Below the pieces are notes generated by a model, which was not told the DNA's origin, did not search any database, and was given only the letters and a program-made list of their open reading frames with translations. Shown here one piece after another: positions 43,592 through 52,611 of a DNA stretch of 64,000 nt (the first letter of the stretch is position 1; the number at the start of each line of letters is the position of its first letter). The DNA is from CANNBR01 sp964604015 (GTDB lineage Bacteria; Babelota; Babeliae; Babelales; CAIQNR01): the NCBI GenBank assembly GCA_964604015.1, contig CAZRXF010000012.1:62001-126000 (forward strand). The letters run 5' to 3'. Both the position numbers and the translations under genes were made by a program.

Positions 43592-44871
43592 GCAAACACC
43601 TCTTGGTCATCACGGTTCTCGTCATAGTCATTAGATACCAAGTGTGCAGCACCTTGTTTCTGTGCTTTGCTCATTTTTTCTGCTTCTTTTTCCAGATAGT
43701 GATGACGGCTACAAGGGCAGGGATGGCTGTGTGTTAATTTTTCATACCACCACTGTTCCCAAGATTTTTTCCGTTTATCTCTGCCATGACTTGTTTTTTT
43801 GAAGAATGCTGCCATTCCTCGGAGTGCAGCAGGATCTTTGAGTTTTAAAGCAGCGTAATCAGCACGCTTTTCGTGATAGCGAGATACCATTGCATTAATG
43901 AGTGCACTGCTCCAACCGATATTCTTTTCTGCTAACCATTTGATCCCGAGGCATGCGGCTACCCGAGCTCCTACGTCAGGGGCGGTAGCGGTTTTGACGA
44001 TTTTTTCTCCCACGGCAGCAAGCCCCTCTTGTACCTGTGCAGGAAGGAGCGCAATGGCCTGGATGTTTGCTTGTGTTACCGAACTTTGAACGGTAGCAGG
44101 AATGTGTTCTGCAATAAGGGAGCCTGTTTGTGAAATGCCTTTTCTTACCGATATATCAACTGTTTTTGCAAGAGAAGGAAGCCCTGAAAGGGAAGAAAGA
44201 TTGTGAATAAGAGAGGTGTAATCGCCTGTCAATGCTTTTATGAACGCGCAGGTAAAGCCGGCAGTGATAAGGTTTTTTGTAAAGGAGCGTGAAGCTGCGC
44301 GTTGTGCGAGATCTCCATTCAATACGTGAGCAATTTCATGTTCGATGATACCATCTCGGGCAGCATCGAGCTCTGGATCGGTGAAAAACGTATGCTGTCC
44401 ATCACCAAAGACGAAAAATATAACTTTTTTACCATGGGCAAGAACGGCTGCATTGTGGGTTGTCCAAGCATACCGCTTTGCAAAAAACACTTCATAGCCA
44501 TGCTGAGTAAATTTTTGGGTAATTTTTCTTTTGACAGGACAGTCAGGAACAGGGTCAACAAGGGTTCCTCGTGCATAGAGATCAACGTAGTATTTGATCA
44601 TATTGCGCTCTTGAAAATAGGATTGAAAACTATTTGAAAGTGCGCACCCAACAACACCAGCACAGGTAAGATCAGCGATAGGCAGAGATGGTTGGAATTG
44701 TTTAGCCACACATGCAGCAATTCCGATGGACGCAAGATTAATCGCCCGTTTTGAAAAAACGGTTGAGTGCATAGCTGCAGCGAAATCCTTCGCTTTACGC
44801 GAAAGCGTATCACCAAACCCTTGAGCTTGACCTGCAGAAAGACAGAGTAAAAAACCTATCGTGCGTTTCAT
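43588..44871 (-). CDS. Exported M48-like zinc metalloprotease, paralogue 2
   Basis: 427 residues from ATG 44871, with GAGG six bases upstream. Signal peptide to about A-Q-G. It has the same architecture as the downstream gene: hydrophobic segment near 45-55, D-P-V-P-D-C-P-V-K, H178-E-I-A-H182 and Y-H-E-K-R-A-D-Y-A-A. A central helical region of about 100 residues differs most between the two, which may set specificity. Confidence 0.85.
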   Translation of the reverse strand: MKRTIGFLLCLSAGQAQGFGDTLSRKAKDFAAAMHSTVFSKRAINLASIGIAACVAKQFQPSLPIADLTCAGVVGCALSNSFQSYFQERNMIKYYVDLYARGTLVDPVPDCPVKRKITQKFTQHGYEVFFAKRYAWTTHNAAVLAHGKKVIFFVFGDGQHTFFTDPELDAARDGIIEHEIAHVLNGDLAQRAASRSFTKNLITAGFTCAFIKALTGDYTSLIHNLSSLSGLPSLAKTVDISVRKGISQTGSLIAEHIPATVQSSVTQANIQAIALLPAQVQEGLAAVGEKIVKTATAPDVGARVAACLGIKWLAEKNIGWSSALINAMVSRYHEKRADYAALKLKDPAALRGMAAFFKKTSHGRDKRKKSWEQWWYEKLTHSHPCPCSRHHYLEKEAEKMSKAQKQGAAHLVSNDYDENRDDQEVFA

Positions 44872-45149
44872 AAATAACCTCACATTTTGAGCACCGGCTC
44901 CATTTTAAGCCGAAACACTCTTCTGGTACCCCTTAACCTGAGGAAATACCAGATCTGAAACAAATGCTTTTTTCAGTCTATCCCAACTTGGTTCTTTGAC
45001 AAATGGGTCATAGATAAGCTTGATTAGGAGGGCTTTTGTAAAAAGAGGGATTGGTTGTTATCCTGAAGTGAAGCTCTTATGCAAAAGCATGTCTTCACAT
45101 AAAAGTGAGTGGGTCAAGGTTATAAAGATGTTCATGGTGGAGGTTGTTC

Positions 45150-45446
45150 ATGGAAAAGGTTCTTTTAGTGTGTTGTGCGCTGGCACTTTCTACCGATCAA
45201 GGTGAAGTCTTTCGCCAAGCGGTGATCAAGCCGGCTATGGATACGGCTCGAGACGTTGCTTGTACCGTCTATACACCTTTGTTACTGACAGCTGTGGGAA
45301 TGTATGCACTTGATCGACTTATGCAAAAAACAGTGGGTAAAAAGATTTTCTTCCCTTCCCAATTACAAAGTTTTTTTTCGAGGCAACAGAGTGCAGGTGT
45401 TCGTGGCTTGAAATATCCGAAGAATGGAGGAAAAAACCATGAGTAA
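45150..45446 (+). CDS. Small exported protein resembling the M48 paralogues' N-terminal region
   Basis: 98 residues from ATG 45150, with GGAGG six bases upstream. Signal-like N-terminus, then a hydrophobic segment T-A-R-D-V-A-C-T-V-Y-T-P-L-L-L-T-A-V-G-M-Y that recalls residues 40-62 of the adjacent proteases (C-T-Y-K-T-A-R-A, A-V-G-M-I-Y). There is no HExxH. It may be a truncated paralogue or a partner that uses the same membrane region. Overlaps the next gene by eight bases. Confidence 0.6.
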   Translation: MEKVLLVCCALALSTDQGEVFRQAVIKPAMDTARDVACTVYTPLLLTAVGMYALDRLMQKTVGKKIFFPSQLQSFFSRQQSAGVRGLKYPKNGGKNHE

Positions 45447-45996
45447 AAAATTAACTTTTCTTTTTGTTCTTGCATTGTGTGTATATCATGAAATGCAAAG
45501 CGCTTCATTCTTTCAAAGCGTTTTTTCCTCACGCAGTAAAAGTCCGGTGCTTGTAGATCCACGAGTGGGGGCACCTTTTCCTGTTGCGGTAACGGTCTTT
45601 GAAACTCTTGTTCCTCATTCGAGTGAACCACTTGCCCCTAGTATTTCTTCCGTTGTTTGCTGTGGAAAGGTTGTCTATGATGCGGCTCATTTAACTGTTC
45701 TTGTCGAGTCATTTGAGCGTAGAAAGTTAAGCCGTTCTGGAGGGAATTTCATTATTAAACCACAGGCTGTTGTTTATACCTCTCCTGACATTGTGGAATT
45801 TCCGGTTGCCGTCGAGGTGCACGAGGTCACATCTCCGAATGTAGGAGATGTTTTTCATCCCAACATGAGTGTGATTACAAAAATGATTACGCTGGGTTCT
45901 GGTGCAGAACTTGAAGCGCTCATACAAGAGCAGGTAGCGATTGTTGGACGGAGAGAGATTCTTATTAAAAAAGCATCAATGGTAAAAATCGTATAA
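45439..45996 (+). CDS. Exported protein with two copies of a new approx. 70-residue domain
   Basis: 185 residues from ATG 45439, with GGAGG eight bases upstream. Signal peptide to about Q-S-A-S. Residues 46-113 and 119-185 are repeats: each opens F-P-V-A-V-x-V-x-E, has a central strand with V-V-x-x-G or M-I-T-L-G, then an Ala-x-Leu helix and ends (F/L)-I-I-K or I-L-I-K-K followed by A-x-V. The same unit occurs once in the next gene. I do not know this domain. Predicted alpha/beta and secreted. Confidence 0.72.
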   Translation: MSKKLTFLFVLALCVYHEMQSASFFQSVFSSRSKSPVLVDPRVGAPFPVAVTVFETLVPHSSEPLAPSISSVVCCGKVVYDAAHLTVLVESFERRKLSRSGGNFIIKPQAVVYTSPDIVEFPVAVEVHEVTSPNVGDVFHPNMSVITKMITLGSGAELEALIQEQVAIVGRREILIKKASMVKIV

Positions 45997-46024
45997 AAAA
46001 TACCTAGTTGAAGGAGGTTTACGT

Positions 46025-46516
46025 ATGAATAAGGTAATTTTTAAAACAGTATTTTTTGCAGTAATTGGATTATCTGCTACGTCAACGCATGCAGCTGAAG
46101 CAGCCATCCTTACTGCCCTTGAAAGAGCCCGCGTTCTCTCTTGTGAAAGAACTGGGATGACAGCTGGTCAAGCATTCGGTAACCACATTGAGAATTGTGT
46201 ATCAGAAAAGGTGCAGTTTCCAATTAACGTTGTGGTTGAAAATGTCAAGGTGATGGCGCCTTTATCGGAAACAGAAAAATTGCAATTGCAACGTGCAGGA
46301 TTACCAGCAAATCGTGATTATCCTGCGTTTAGTTTTGTAGAAGAAAGGGTAATCAAGTCAGCTACTGAGCTTGCTCAGTTAGTGGAAACATTGCGTGACT
46401 CTCGAGACGGAACGCGCTTTATCATAAAAGAAAGAGCGTACGAAGTTCTGATGACTTTGGACTTCAAGATAGGAAAAGTAATTGAAAAAGATTCTGGCGA
46501 TAAAAAATCTGCCTAA
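46025..46516 (+). CDS. Exported protein with one copy of the new approx. 70-residue domain
   Basis: 163 residues; AAGGAGG seven bases before the ATG, the best ribosome site in this area. Signal peptide to about T-H-A-A. A helical segment with two Cys (40, 58) precedes the domain at about 64-143: F-P-I-N-V-V-V-E-N-V, S-F-V-E-E-R-V-I-K-S-A-T-E-L-A-Q-L-V-E and R-F-I-I-K-E-R-A. Same family as the preceding gene; function unknown. Confidence 0.72.
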   Translation: MNKVIFKTVFFAVIGLSATSTHAAEAAILTALERARVLSCERTGMTAGQAFGNHIENCVSEKVQFPINVVVENVKVMAPLSETEKLQLQRAGLPANRDYPAFSFVEERVIKSATELAQLVETLRDSRDGTRFIIKERAYEVLMTLDFKIGKVIEKDSGDKKSA

Positions 46517-46606
46517 TACTTTAAAATAATTATAAGAAGACTCCTTTTTGTGTATGCTGCCTGTTTGTTTTTAACAGTTAGTGGGTATATAAAAAGGAGT
46601 TTTTTT

Positions 46607-46921
46607 ATGAGTAGTAAAAGACAGTGTGCTTTCGGGCGTCTTATGTTCGCCTTGAGTATGTTTGCAATTCAACCGATGAAAGCTATCCAGGATGAGTTGG
46701 AACTGCCAAATGCTGCGCATGGACCGTTAAGACTACCTGCAAGTATGACAAGTGAAGAACTTGAACAGGTTCTTGCTGAAGCTGGACCTGGATTGAGTGA
46801 GGGGGCGATGGTTGAGGCTACAAGGTTGCTGGATGCCCTTAAAAACCAAGAGGAACAAGCTGCTCGCAGGTTAAGAGAGGGTATTCGCGGACTTTCTCTA
46901 ACCGAGCAACAGAGAGACTAG
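46607..46921 (+). CDS. Small exported helical protein
   Basis: 104 residues from ATG 46607, with AAAAAGGAG seven bases upstream; the longer frame from 46550 lacks a site. Signal-like residues 10-25, then an acidic, Glu/Leu/Ala-rich helical region. Ends 13 bases before the convergent murE stop. Unknown. Confidence 0.6.
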   Translation: MSSKRQCAFGRLMFALSMFAIQPMKAIQDELELPNAAHGPLRLPASMTSEELEQVLAEAGPGLSEGAMVEATRLLDALKNQEEQAARRLREGIRGLSLTEQQRD

Positions 46922-46934
46922 AAATACTGCCATT

Positions 46935-48419
46935 TTAAAGGTAACTGATTCGTTGTACATCGTTGAGCACTTGGCGCTCGCTAAAAAAGAGGCGTTGGGT
47001 TCCGACGATTTGTACATCATCGGGTCCTTTACCAAGGAGCATGATAATGCTTCCCGGGTGTGAAAGTTCGTATGCTCTCTTAATCGCAGCTTCTCGATCA
47101 TGAATGACAAACACGCGATCTTTGTGTTCTGCATGCACTCCACTGACAATGTGGTCGGCAATGGCAATTGGGTCTTCAGTTCGAGGATTATCGTCAGTCA
47201 CAATCACCACATCTGCAAGGCGTGAAGCCACGTGCCCCATGGTAGGGCGCTTTTCCTTATCTTTCTGACCACCAGCACCAAACAATACAATCAACTGATG
47301 AGTGCGAGGACGCATGAGGCCAAGTACTTGTTCAAATGAAGCGGCGGTGTGTGCGTAATCGATGACTGCTAATGCTCCATTTGCAAGGTGGTGCATTTCA
47401 AGACGTCCAGGTACCGGGGGAAATGCGATGGTTTTGGAAGTGAGCATTTCAAGAGAAAACCCACATGTGTGTAACAGTCCAAGTGCGGCTATCACATTTG
47501 AAAGATTGTAGTTCCCGGGAAATCCTTGGTAGGTGCAGGTCATGGTGCCGGCAGGGGTTGTGAGTGTGGCTTGTTGCTCATGCAAAGTATCTGAGATGAG
47601 TGTGGCGTGGTACCGAACATCTGGTTGCAATCCAAATGAGCAAGCGTTTGGGTGAGTTTCTAAAATGCGTCTGCCATACAGATCATCCCCATTTGCCAGT
47701 AATGCGCCACCAGGTTTCAGATGGGAAAACAGCTTTTCTTTTTCTAAAAAATACTGCTCCATCGAAGGATACAGTTCCCCATGTTCGCGATCGAGGTTGG
47801 TGAAAATCACTCCTTCAAACTCAATGCCTTCAAGCCTGTAAAATGTATGGGCTTGTGCTGCTACTTCAAGCACCACATACTCAACTCCTTTTTCTACACA
47901 CAATTTTAAAAACTGATGGAGATAATCAGGTTGTGGAGTAGTCAGGGTGCCGGTGCAATCAACATCGGCAAGTTCGTCTTTATCGGTGTAGATGCCAATA
48001 AGAGCAGTTGAAAGGAAAGCAACTTTTTTGCCTGCTGTTTTTAAAAGATGGGCGAGCATGGAAACGGTTGTCGTCTTTCCCTTGGTTCCCCCAACACTGA
48101 AAAATTTCAGTTTTTGTGCAGGGTATTCGGCTGCTTGAGCACTCAGGTGTGCCAATGCTTTGCGTGCATTTTCAACGTACACAAGTTCAGCCTGATACTC
48201 GTCGATCAAGAGCAGTAGTTCAATCAGTGCTAGCGGTTCAGGTGCGAGCTGCGTTCCTCGCTCTACAACAATTTTTGAGGCACCTTGCTCAAGTGCCTTT
48301 TGAATATAGGCAGACCCATCTTCTTTGAGTCCTTTAATCACTACAAACGTGCTTCCCTGTGTTACGTAGTCGGTGTGGCACGTAACAGGAAGAGAGGTAA
48401 AAAGCTGTTTTTTTTTCAT
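46935..48419 (-). CDS. murE: UDP-MurNAc-tripeptide synthetase MurE
   Basis: 494 residues from ATG 48419; the frame is open further upstream into the symporter gene, but the family N-terminus fits here. ATP loop G-T-K-G-K-T-T at 111-117. The substrate-selecting D-D-N-P-R-T-E-D-P motif is the DNPR type, which marks meso-diaminopimelate ligases rather than lysine ones. It adds the third amino acid to UDP-MurNAc-Ala-Glu in the cytoplasm, so the cell makes DAP-type peptidoglycan precursors. Five bases after the symporter stop. Confidence 0.95.
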   Translation of the reverse strand: MKKKQLFTSLPVTCHTDYVTQGSTFVVIKGLKEDGSAYIQKALEQGASKIVVERGTQLAPEPLALIELLLLIDEYQAELVYVENARKALAHLSAQAAEYPAQKLKFFSVGGTKGKTTTVSMLAHLLKTAGKKVAFLSTALIGIYTDKDELADVDCTGTLTTPQPDYLHQFLKLCVEKGVEYVVLEVAAQAHTFYRLEGIEFEGVIFTNLDREHGELYPSMEQYFLEKEKLFSHLKPGGALLANGDDLYGRRILETHPNACSFGLQPDVRYHATLISDTLHEQQATLTTPAGTMTCTYQGFPGNYNLSNVIAALGLLHTCGFSLEMLTSKTIAFPPVPGRLEMHHLANGALAVIDYAHTAASFEQVLGLMRPRTHQLIVLFGAGGQKDKEKRPTMGHVASRLADVVIVTDDNPRTEDPIAIADHIVSGVHAEHKDRVFVIHDREAAIKRAYELSHPGSIIMLLGKGPDDVQIVGTQRLFFSERQVLNDVQRISYL

Positions 48420-48424
48420 GCTTT

Positions 48425-49756
48425 TTATCGCGTAGTAAAAAGCTGTTTGCGTAGCGTTGGCAGTAGGTACAGAATGGCTGAAAGGTTGATCAATAAGAGG
48501 CAAGCAACAGCAAGGTCAACCATGGTCCATACTAATCCCACCTGCATCAAAGCGCCAAGGCATGCAACTCCTGCAAAAACAAGTGTGAACAAGTTTTCAA
48601 ACTTTCCACCAGTTAGATAGAGCCAGCATTGACGGCTGATATAGCAGTACGGAACAAATACACCCAAACCGAAGAACATCGAAAGTACGGTCACGATATA
48701 TTTTCCCGCAATACCAAAGAGTGATTCATAGGACTGAGCAACAAGTACTGCTCCGTCAGCTCCAATAGCATTCCATGTTCCTGAAACGACAAGAAGCAAT
48801 GAAACAAGCATGGCAACCACGTTAATACTCATGAAGGTGCTTAACATACCGGTAATTGCGTCGTTACGTGGGTTGCTGCTGCCGGTATTACCGTAGAAAA
48901 TGGCGGCAGTACCAAGGCCTGCTTCACACGCGTTAACTGTGCGTGAAATTGACATGCTGATGATACGTTGAACACTGATACCAAGGCCAGCGCCAAACAC
49001 TGCTTGAGGGTTGAATGCAGATGAAACAATCAGTTTTAAGGCAGGGATAATTTCAGCTGAGTAGTAACCCAATAAGATAAGAATGGTCACAAAAAAGAGA
49101 CCGACCTTGAACGGGATAATTGCTTCAGAAACTTTGTTAATGCGTCGCGCGCCGCCGAACATAACGTAGAGCACAAAGGCGGTTAGAACGGCTGCAATCG
49201 TCCATGCCGGTATGCCAGTGGTGTGTTGAACCACATTGCTGATGGTGTTGCATTGCATTGCGTTACCACTGATCAGCCCATAGAAAAGGCAGGCTGCCGC
49301 ATACACGTAGGCGAGTATTTTTCCAAAAGGAAGTTTGTCGATATACAGGAATGGGCCGCCAAGAACATTGGTTGTCTTACTACGAGCAAGGGTTGAGAAA
49401 GAAACGCTCAAGAAAACTTCTGCAAAACGAAGCGCCATTTCTAAAAGACCTGCACAGAACATCCAGAATGCTGCACCAGGACCACCAGCATGGATGGCAG
49501 TTGCTACACCAGCCAAACAGCCGTTACCAATACCAACGTTCAAAGCGTTTAAAAAAGCTTGAAAGGGAGTCATATCACCCTTGGCTCCTGATGTGTCTCC
49601 TTTTCCAAAAGCAAGTTTCCAACTCGTGATGAAATACCGGAACTGGGCGCCATGCAGAGCTATTGTTGTGATGAGAGCAACGCCTGCAATAAAGCCTAAA
49701 TAGAGGGGAGAAAAACAAATCTGTTCACGCAGCAGAGTAACAAATTCTGTCACCAT
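48425..49756 (-). CDS. AGCS-family sodium:alanine/glycine symporter
   Basis: 443 residues from ATG 49756, with AAAAGGA six bases upstream. About eleven membrane helices. AGCS features are visible: N-V-G-I-G-N-G-C-L-A-G-V-A-T-A near helix 2-3, G-G-P-F-L-Y-I, and R-T-V-N-A-C-E-A-G-L-G-T-A. It imports Ala or Gly with Na+. Amino-acid import fits a host-dependent bacterium. Adjacent to murE, which works downstream of L-Ala addition, but that link may be chance. Confidence 0.92.
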   Translation of the reverse strand: MVTEFVTLLREQICFSPLYLGFIAGVALITTIALHGAQFRYFITSWKLAFGKGDTSGAKGDMTPFQAFLNALNVGIGNGCLAGVATAIHAGGPGAAFWMFCAGLLEMALRFAEVFLSVSFSTLARSKTTNVLGGPFLYIDKLPFGKILAYVYAAACLFYGLISGNAMQCNTISNVVQHTTGIPAWTIAAVLTAFVLYVMFGGARRINKVSEAIIPFKVGLFFVTILILLGYYSAEIIPALKLIVSSAFNPQAVFGAGLGISVQRIISMSISRTVNACEAGLGTAAIFYGNTGSSNPRNDAITGMLSTFMSINVVAMLVSLLLVVSGTWNAIGADGAVLVAQSYESLFGIAGKYIVTVLSMFFGLGVFVPYCYISRQCWLYLTGGKFENLFTLVFAGVACLGALMQVGLVWTMVDLAVACLLLINLSAILYLLPTLRKQLFTTR

Positions 49757-49861
49757 ACGGGTTCCTTTTGGGTAAAAATGGGGCATCTTTTCCGCTTTAC
49801 TAAGTCATCAAAAAACGCCTATACTGTATTTTTTATACACCAATTATACGAATATGTCTTT

Positions 49862-50272
49862 ATGAAGCTACTTGCCCTTGATCTTGGGGATCGCTGGATT
49901 GGAACGGCCCTTTCTGATAGCTCACAGCTTCTGGCCCGACCGTACAAGACCGTTGAAAAATCTGAGCTTGTCCCCTTTCTTACTGCGCTCTTTATTCAGG
50001 AGCAGATAGCCGAAGTTGTTGTCGGCAACCCAAAAACGTTGCGAGGGACTGACAGTCAGCAGACCGAAAAGATTGCTCTTGAAAAAAAGAGGCTTGAGGA
50101 ACTGTTCCCCGACAAGGCCTGGATTTTGTGGGATGAGCGTCTGACGAGTAAGCACGCTCAAAATATGCGCATTACTAAAGAGAAACAGGAGGTGCATTCG
50201 GTTGCTGCGGCACTTATTCTTGACTCATACCTCACCTACAAGCTATTTCAGAAAGGTTTACACGACGATTAG
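49862..50272 (+). CDS. ruvX: Putative Holliday junction resolvase RuvX (YqgF)
   Basis: 136 residues from ATG 49862. The RNase H-like fold motif A-L-D-L-G-D-R-W-I-G-T-A (catalytic Asp), V-V-G-N-P, and the second acidic motif D-E-R-L-T-S-K are present. Proposed roles are Holliday junction resolution or 16S rRNA 5' processing. A possible promoter (TTTACT, 18 bases, TATACT, about 49796-49825) precedes it. Confidence 0.9.
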   Translation: MKLLALDLGDRWIGTALSDSSQLLARPYKTVEKSELVPFLTALFIQEQIAEVVVGNPKTLRGTDSQQTEKIALEKKRLEELFPDKAWILWDERLTSKHAQNMRITKEKQEVHSVAAALILDSYLTYKLFQKGLHDD

Positions 50273-50338
50273 AAACTCTGCCCAAATCTGCTAAGCTACT
50301 TACCATCCTGGGAGAGTAAAAAAGGAGAAGGAGAGCGT

Positions 50339-50518
50339 ATGAAATGCAAAAAATGCTCGGGGCTCATGGTCTTGCAGTCGTTTTTTGATCATTTTCTGAA
50401 TTTTGATGGCTGGAAATGTTTAAACTGCGGAAAAGTCATACCTAAGAAAGAAAAGACGCTCGAATTCGATGCTTTCGGGGTGTTTTATCAACAACAAAAA
50501 TGCAAAAACAAAAAATAG
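50339..50518 (+). CDS. Small zinc-ribbon protein
   Basis: 59 residues after AAGGAGAAGGAGAG. Two CxxC pairs (M-K-C-K-K-C at the start; W-K-C-L-N-C-G near residue 30) form a zinc ribbon of the kind found in many small bacterial proteins of unknown role. The gene overlaps the tsaB start by 19 bases in another frame, so tsaB is probably translated by coupling. Confidence 0.75.
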   Translation: MKCKKCSGLMVLQSFFDHFLNFDGWKCLNCGKVIPKKEKTLEFDAFGVFYQQQKCKNKK

Positions 50519-51192
50519 ATCCTCTTTTTCTTGTCCTTCACAGTGATTACGATTCGGTGTTCTGTGGGTTGTACAATGGTTCTCACTGTCAGGGGTTTGT
50601 TCAAGAACCAAAGCTGACTGCCAGCAAAAATCTGATGGTCAGATGTAATGAGCTTCTTGCAAAGTACGGCGCTTCGTGGACCGATCTTTCATTCATTGGG
50701 GTCAATCAGGGCCCTAGTCCGTTTACGACGCTACGTGTGGTAATTACAACGGTGAACGGCCTCTTGTTTTCACACAACATCCCGCTGGTCGGGGTTGATG
50801 GATTACAGACATTTGTAAATGCAGTTTCTGAACCAACTTCCGGTCCTGTAGTGGCACTGTTAAATGCCTTTAACAAGGATGTCTACTTTGCCATCAAACA
50901 ACAGGATGGATCGATCGAAGTTGGCTGGGGATTTTATGCTACCTTTCTTGACGCTCTTGCAAAAAAGTTTTCTGGAAAGCAGGTAACCTTTGTGGGAAAT
51001 GCAGTGAGTCTCTACCGCGATACCATTGGGAATTTTTTTCCCGGTGCGCATATTCCTGAGCCGCTCCCAGCAACTGTTTCGTTACACGAGATTGCTCGGC
51101 AAGCGTTTGTGCAATGGAATAAAGGGCACATGACGCGTGAGCCGTTACTTCCTTTGTATCTTAAAACATTAGAATATAAGCCATCAACGTAG
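50500..51192 (+). CDS. tsaB: tRNA threonylcarbamoyladenosine synthesis protein TsaB
   Basis: 230 residues. The N-terminal ASKHA-fold segment and the diagnostic G-P-S-P-F-T-T-L-R followed by N-G-L-L-F-S-H-N-I-P-L-V-G-V match TsaB. It partners TsaD and TsaE in making t6A37 of ANN-decoding tRNAs. Converges on rsmE with one base between them. Confidence 0.9.
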   Translation: MQKQKIDPLFLVLHSDYDSVFCGLYNGSHCQGFVQEPKLTASKNLMVRCNELLAKYGASWTDLSFIGVNQGPSPFTTLRVVITTVNGLLFSHNIPLVGVDGLQTFVNAVSEPTSGPVVALLNAFNKDVYFAIKQQDGSIEVGWGFYATFLDALAKKFSGKQVTFVGNAVSLYRDTIGNFFPGAHIPEPLPATVSLHEIARQAFVQWNKGHMTREPLLPLYLKTLEYKPST

Positions 51193-51193
51193 A

Positions 51194-51955
51194 CTAAAGA
51201 CCTGCTCGAACAAGTCCCATCAGAATAACTGCTGCTTGTTGTGCGCGTAAAATAGTGGGGCCTAGGGCGCAGAAGGTGAATCCGGCTGTTTGGAGGAGCG
51301 TTTTCTCGTTGTCGGTAAGGTCTCCCTCAGGTCCAACACAGATAAAAAATTCAGAACCGTGCTTTTCTTGTATACATGTTTGCCACGATTTTCCCGTTGG
51401 ATCGGCATACCATTTTTGTGCTTGCATGAATGTCTGATTTGTTTGCTGTGTTTCAAGAAATGCAGTCAACGTTGGAATGGTTCGCTGAGAGTTGAATGAA
51501 CAAGGAGAAAAATTTTTTGATTGTTCAGCGGCGGCGATACTTACCCGTTCTAGTCGATCCCACTCAGAAGCAGATAAGGTGTGGCGCGAACTTTTTTCAG
51601 TTGCTACCAAGACAACCGAGGTGACCCCTAACTCTCGACAGGCATAGATAACCTCATCAAGGGCTTCGCGTTTTAGAAGAGGCAAGATAACGGTCAGTTT
51701 GGGAAGAACAGGGATATTGTGTGTGGCATTTATCACCTTTAAGACAATCTGTTTTTTTGCGTACTCCATTACAGAGCACGTGGCATGTATTACCTCATCA
51801 AAAAGGATAACCTGTCCTTGTAGCGGTACACGCAGTACATGAGAAAGACGGTGCATGAGTGTGGTATCGGTAAGCGTAATGCTGTGTGGGTTGTTCTTGA
51901 GTAGTTCTGAAAGCTGGGGCGCAAAAAGAGCGAATTCATGTCCTTTGTTGTTCAT
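51194..51955 (-). CDS. rsmE: 16S rRNA m3U1498 methyltransferase RsmE
   Basis: 253 residues. SPOUT-fold knot motifs: V-G-P-E-G-D-L-T and L-G-P-T-I-L-R-A-Q-Q-A-A near the C-terminus; an N-terminal PUA-like part. Uses SAM. The ATG overlaps the stop of the preceding exported protein gene (ATGA), an unusual partnership that suggests a shared transcript. Confidence 0.93.
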   Translation of the reverse strand: MNNKGHEFALFAPQLSELLKNNPHSITLTDTTLMHRLSHVLRVPLQGQVILFDEVIHATCSVMEYAKKQIVLKVINATHNIPVLPKLTVILPLLKREALDEVIYACRELGVTSVVLVATEKSSRHTLSASEWDRLERVSIAAAEQSKNFSPCSFNSQRTIPTLTAFLETQQTNQTFMQAQKWYADPTGKSWQTCIQEKHGSEFFICVGPEGDLTDNEKTLLQTAGFTFCALGPTILRAQQAAVILMGLVRAGL

Positions 51956-52611
51956 GCATCTTCCATCCTTGTGTTTCTTCTGACGCGGCGTGTCATTTGA
52001 CCATCGGGATCACGTTCTAGAGTAACAACAACGCTCATGCGAGGAATTCTTGCGCTTTCATCTTCATGTGCGTCGTTTTCTAAGAGATCAGAATAAAGAC
52101 GGCGTCTTGATGTAGATGACCTATTCTCCATGTCTGACTCTAGGGTTTCTTCGGGGTATCCTAAAATAGCTCGTATGCCTTCAAGATGCTTTTCTTGGAA
52201 TAGAATGCTTGTCCAGTCTATACGCAGAGCGAGAGGTCTTATTTTTTTCTGTAAGGCTGGTATTTTTATCTCAAGAGCTGTAATTCTTTTGCGCAGGCGG
52301 GCGCATTCTTTTTCGGTGGTTCGGCAAGCTAGTTCTTCGTCCTCATTTTCCGGAACAGCGCCTTCAAGTAGATGATCTTGTGTTTGAAGGTCTTGTTGGC
52401 AGGCAGCAAGTTCCTCTTCATACTTGTTGATTAATGCTTGTACGGTGCCGAGTTTTTTTAGTGGTTTGCGTAATTCTTTCAGAATGCTTTCTTCCTCCCA
52501 CATTGCTTCTTCAAGCAGCCCTTCTTCGCGCTTCTGGAGTGTATAGAGAGATTCGCTTGAGTGTAAAGATGGAATAATAAAAAACATCCCCAATAAAAAT
52601 GCATTTTTCAT
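51952..52611 (-). CDS. Exported coiled-coil protein
   Basis: 219 residues from ATG 52611, which overlaps the upstream stop (AATGA). Signal peptide M-K-N-A-F-L-L-G-M-F-F-I-I-P-S, then a long charged helix (about 25-150) with heptad leucines, several Cys and Glu/Lys runs. The C-terminus is Arg-rich (R-R-V-R-R-N-T-R). No known domain. Confidence 0.7.
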   Translation of the reverse strand: MKNAFLLGMFFIIPSLHSSESLYTLQKREEGLLEEAMWEEESILKELRKPLKKLGTVQALINKYEEELAACQQDLQTQDHLLEGAVPENEDEELACRTTEKECARLRKRITALEIKIPALQKKIRPLALRIDWTSILFQEKHLEGIRAILGYPEETLESDMENRSSTSRRRLYSDLLENDAHEDESARIPRMSVVVTLERDPDGQMTRRVRRNTRMEDA

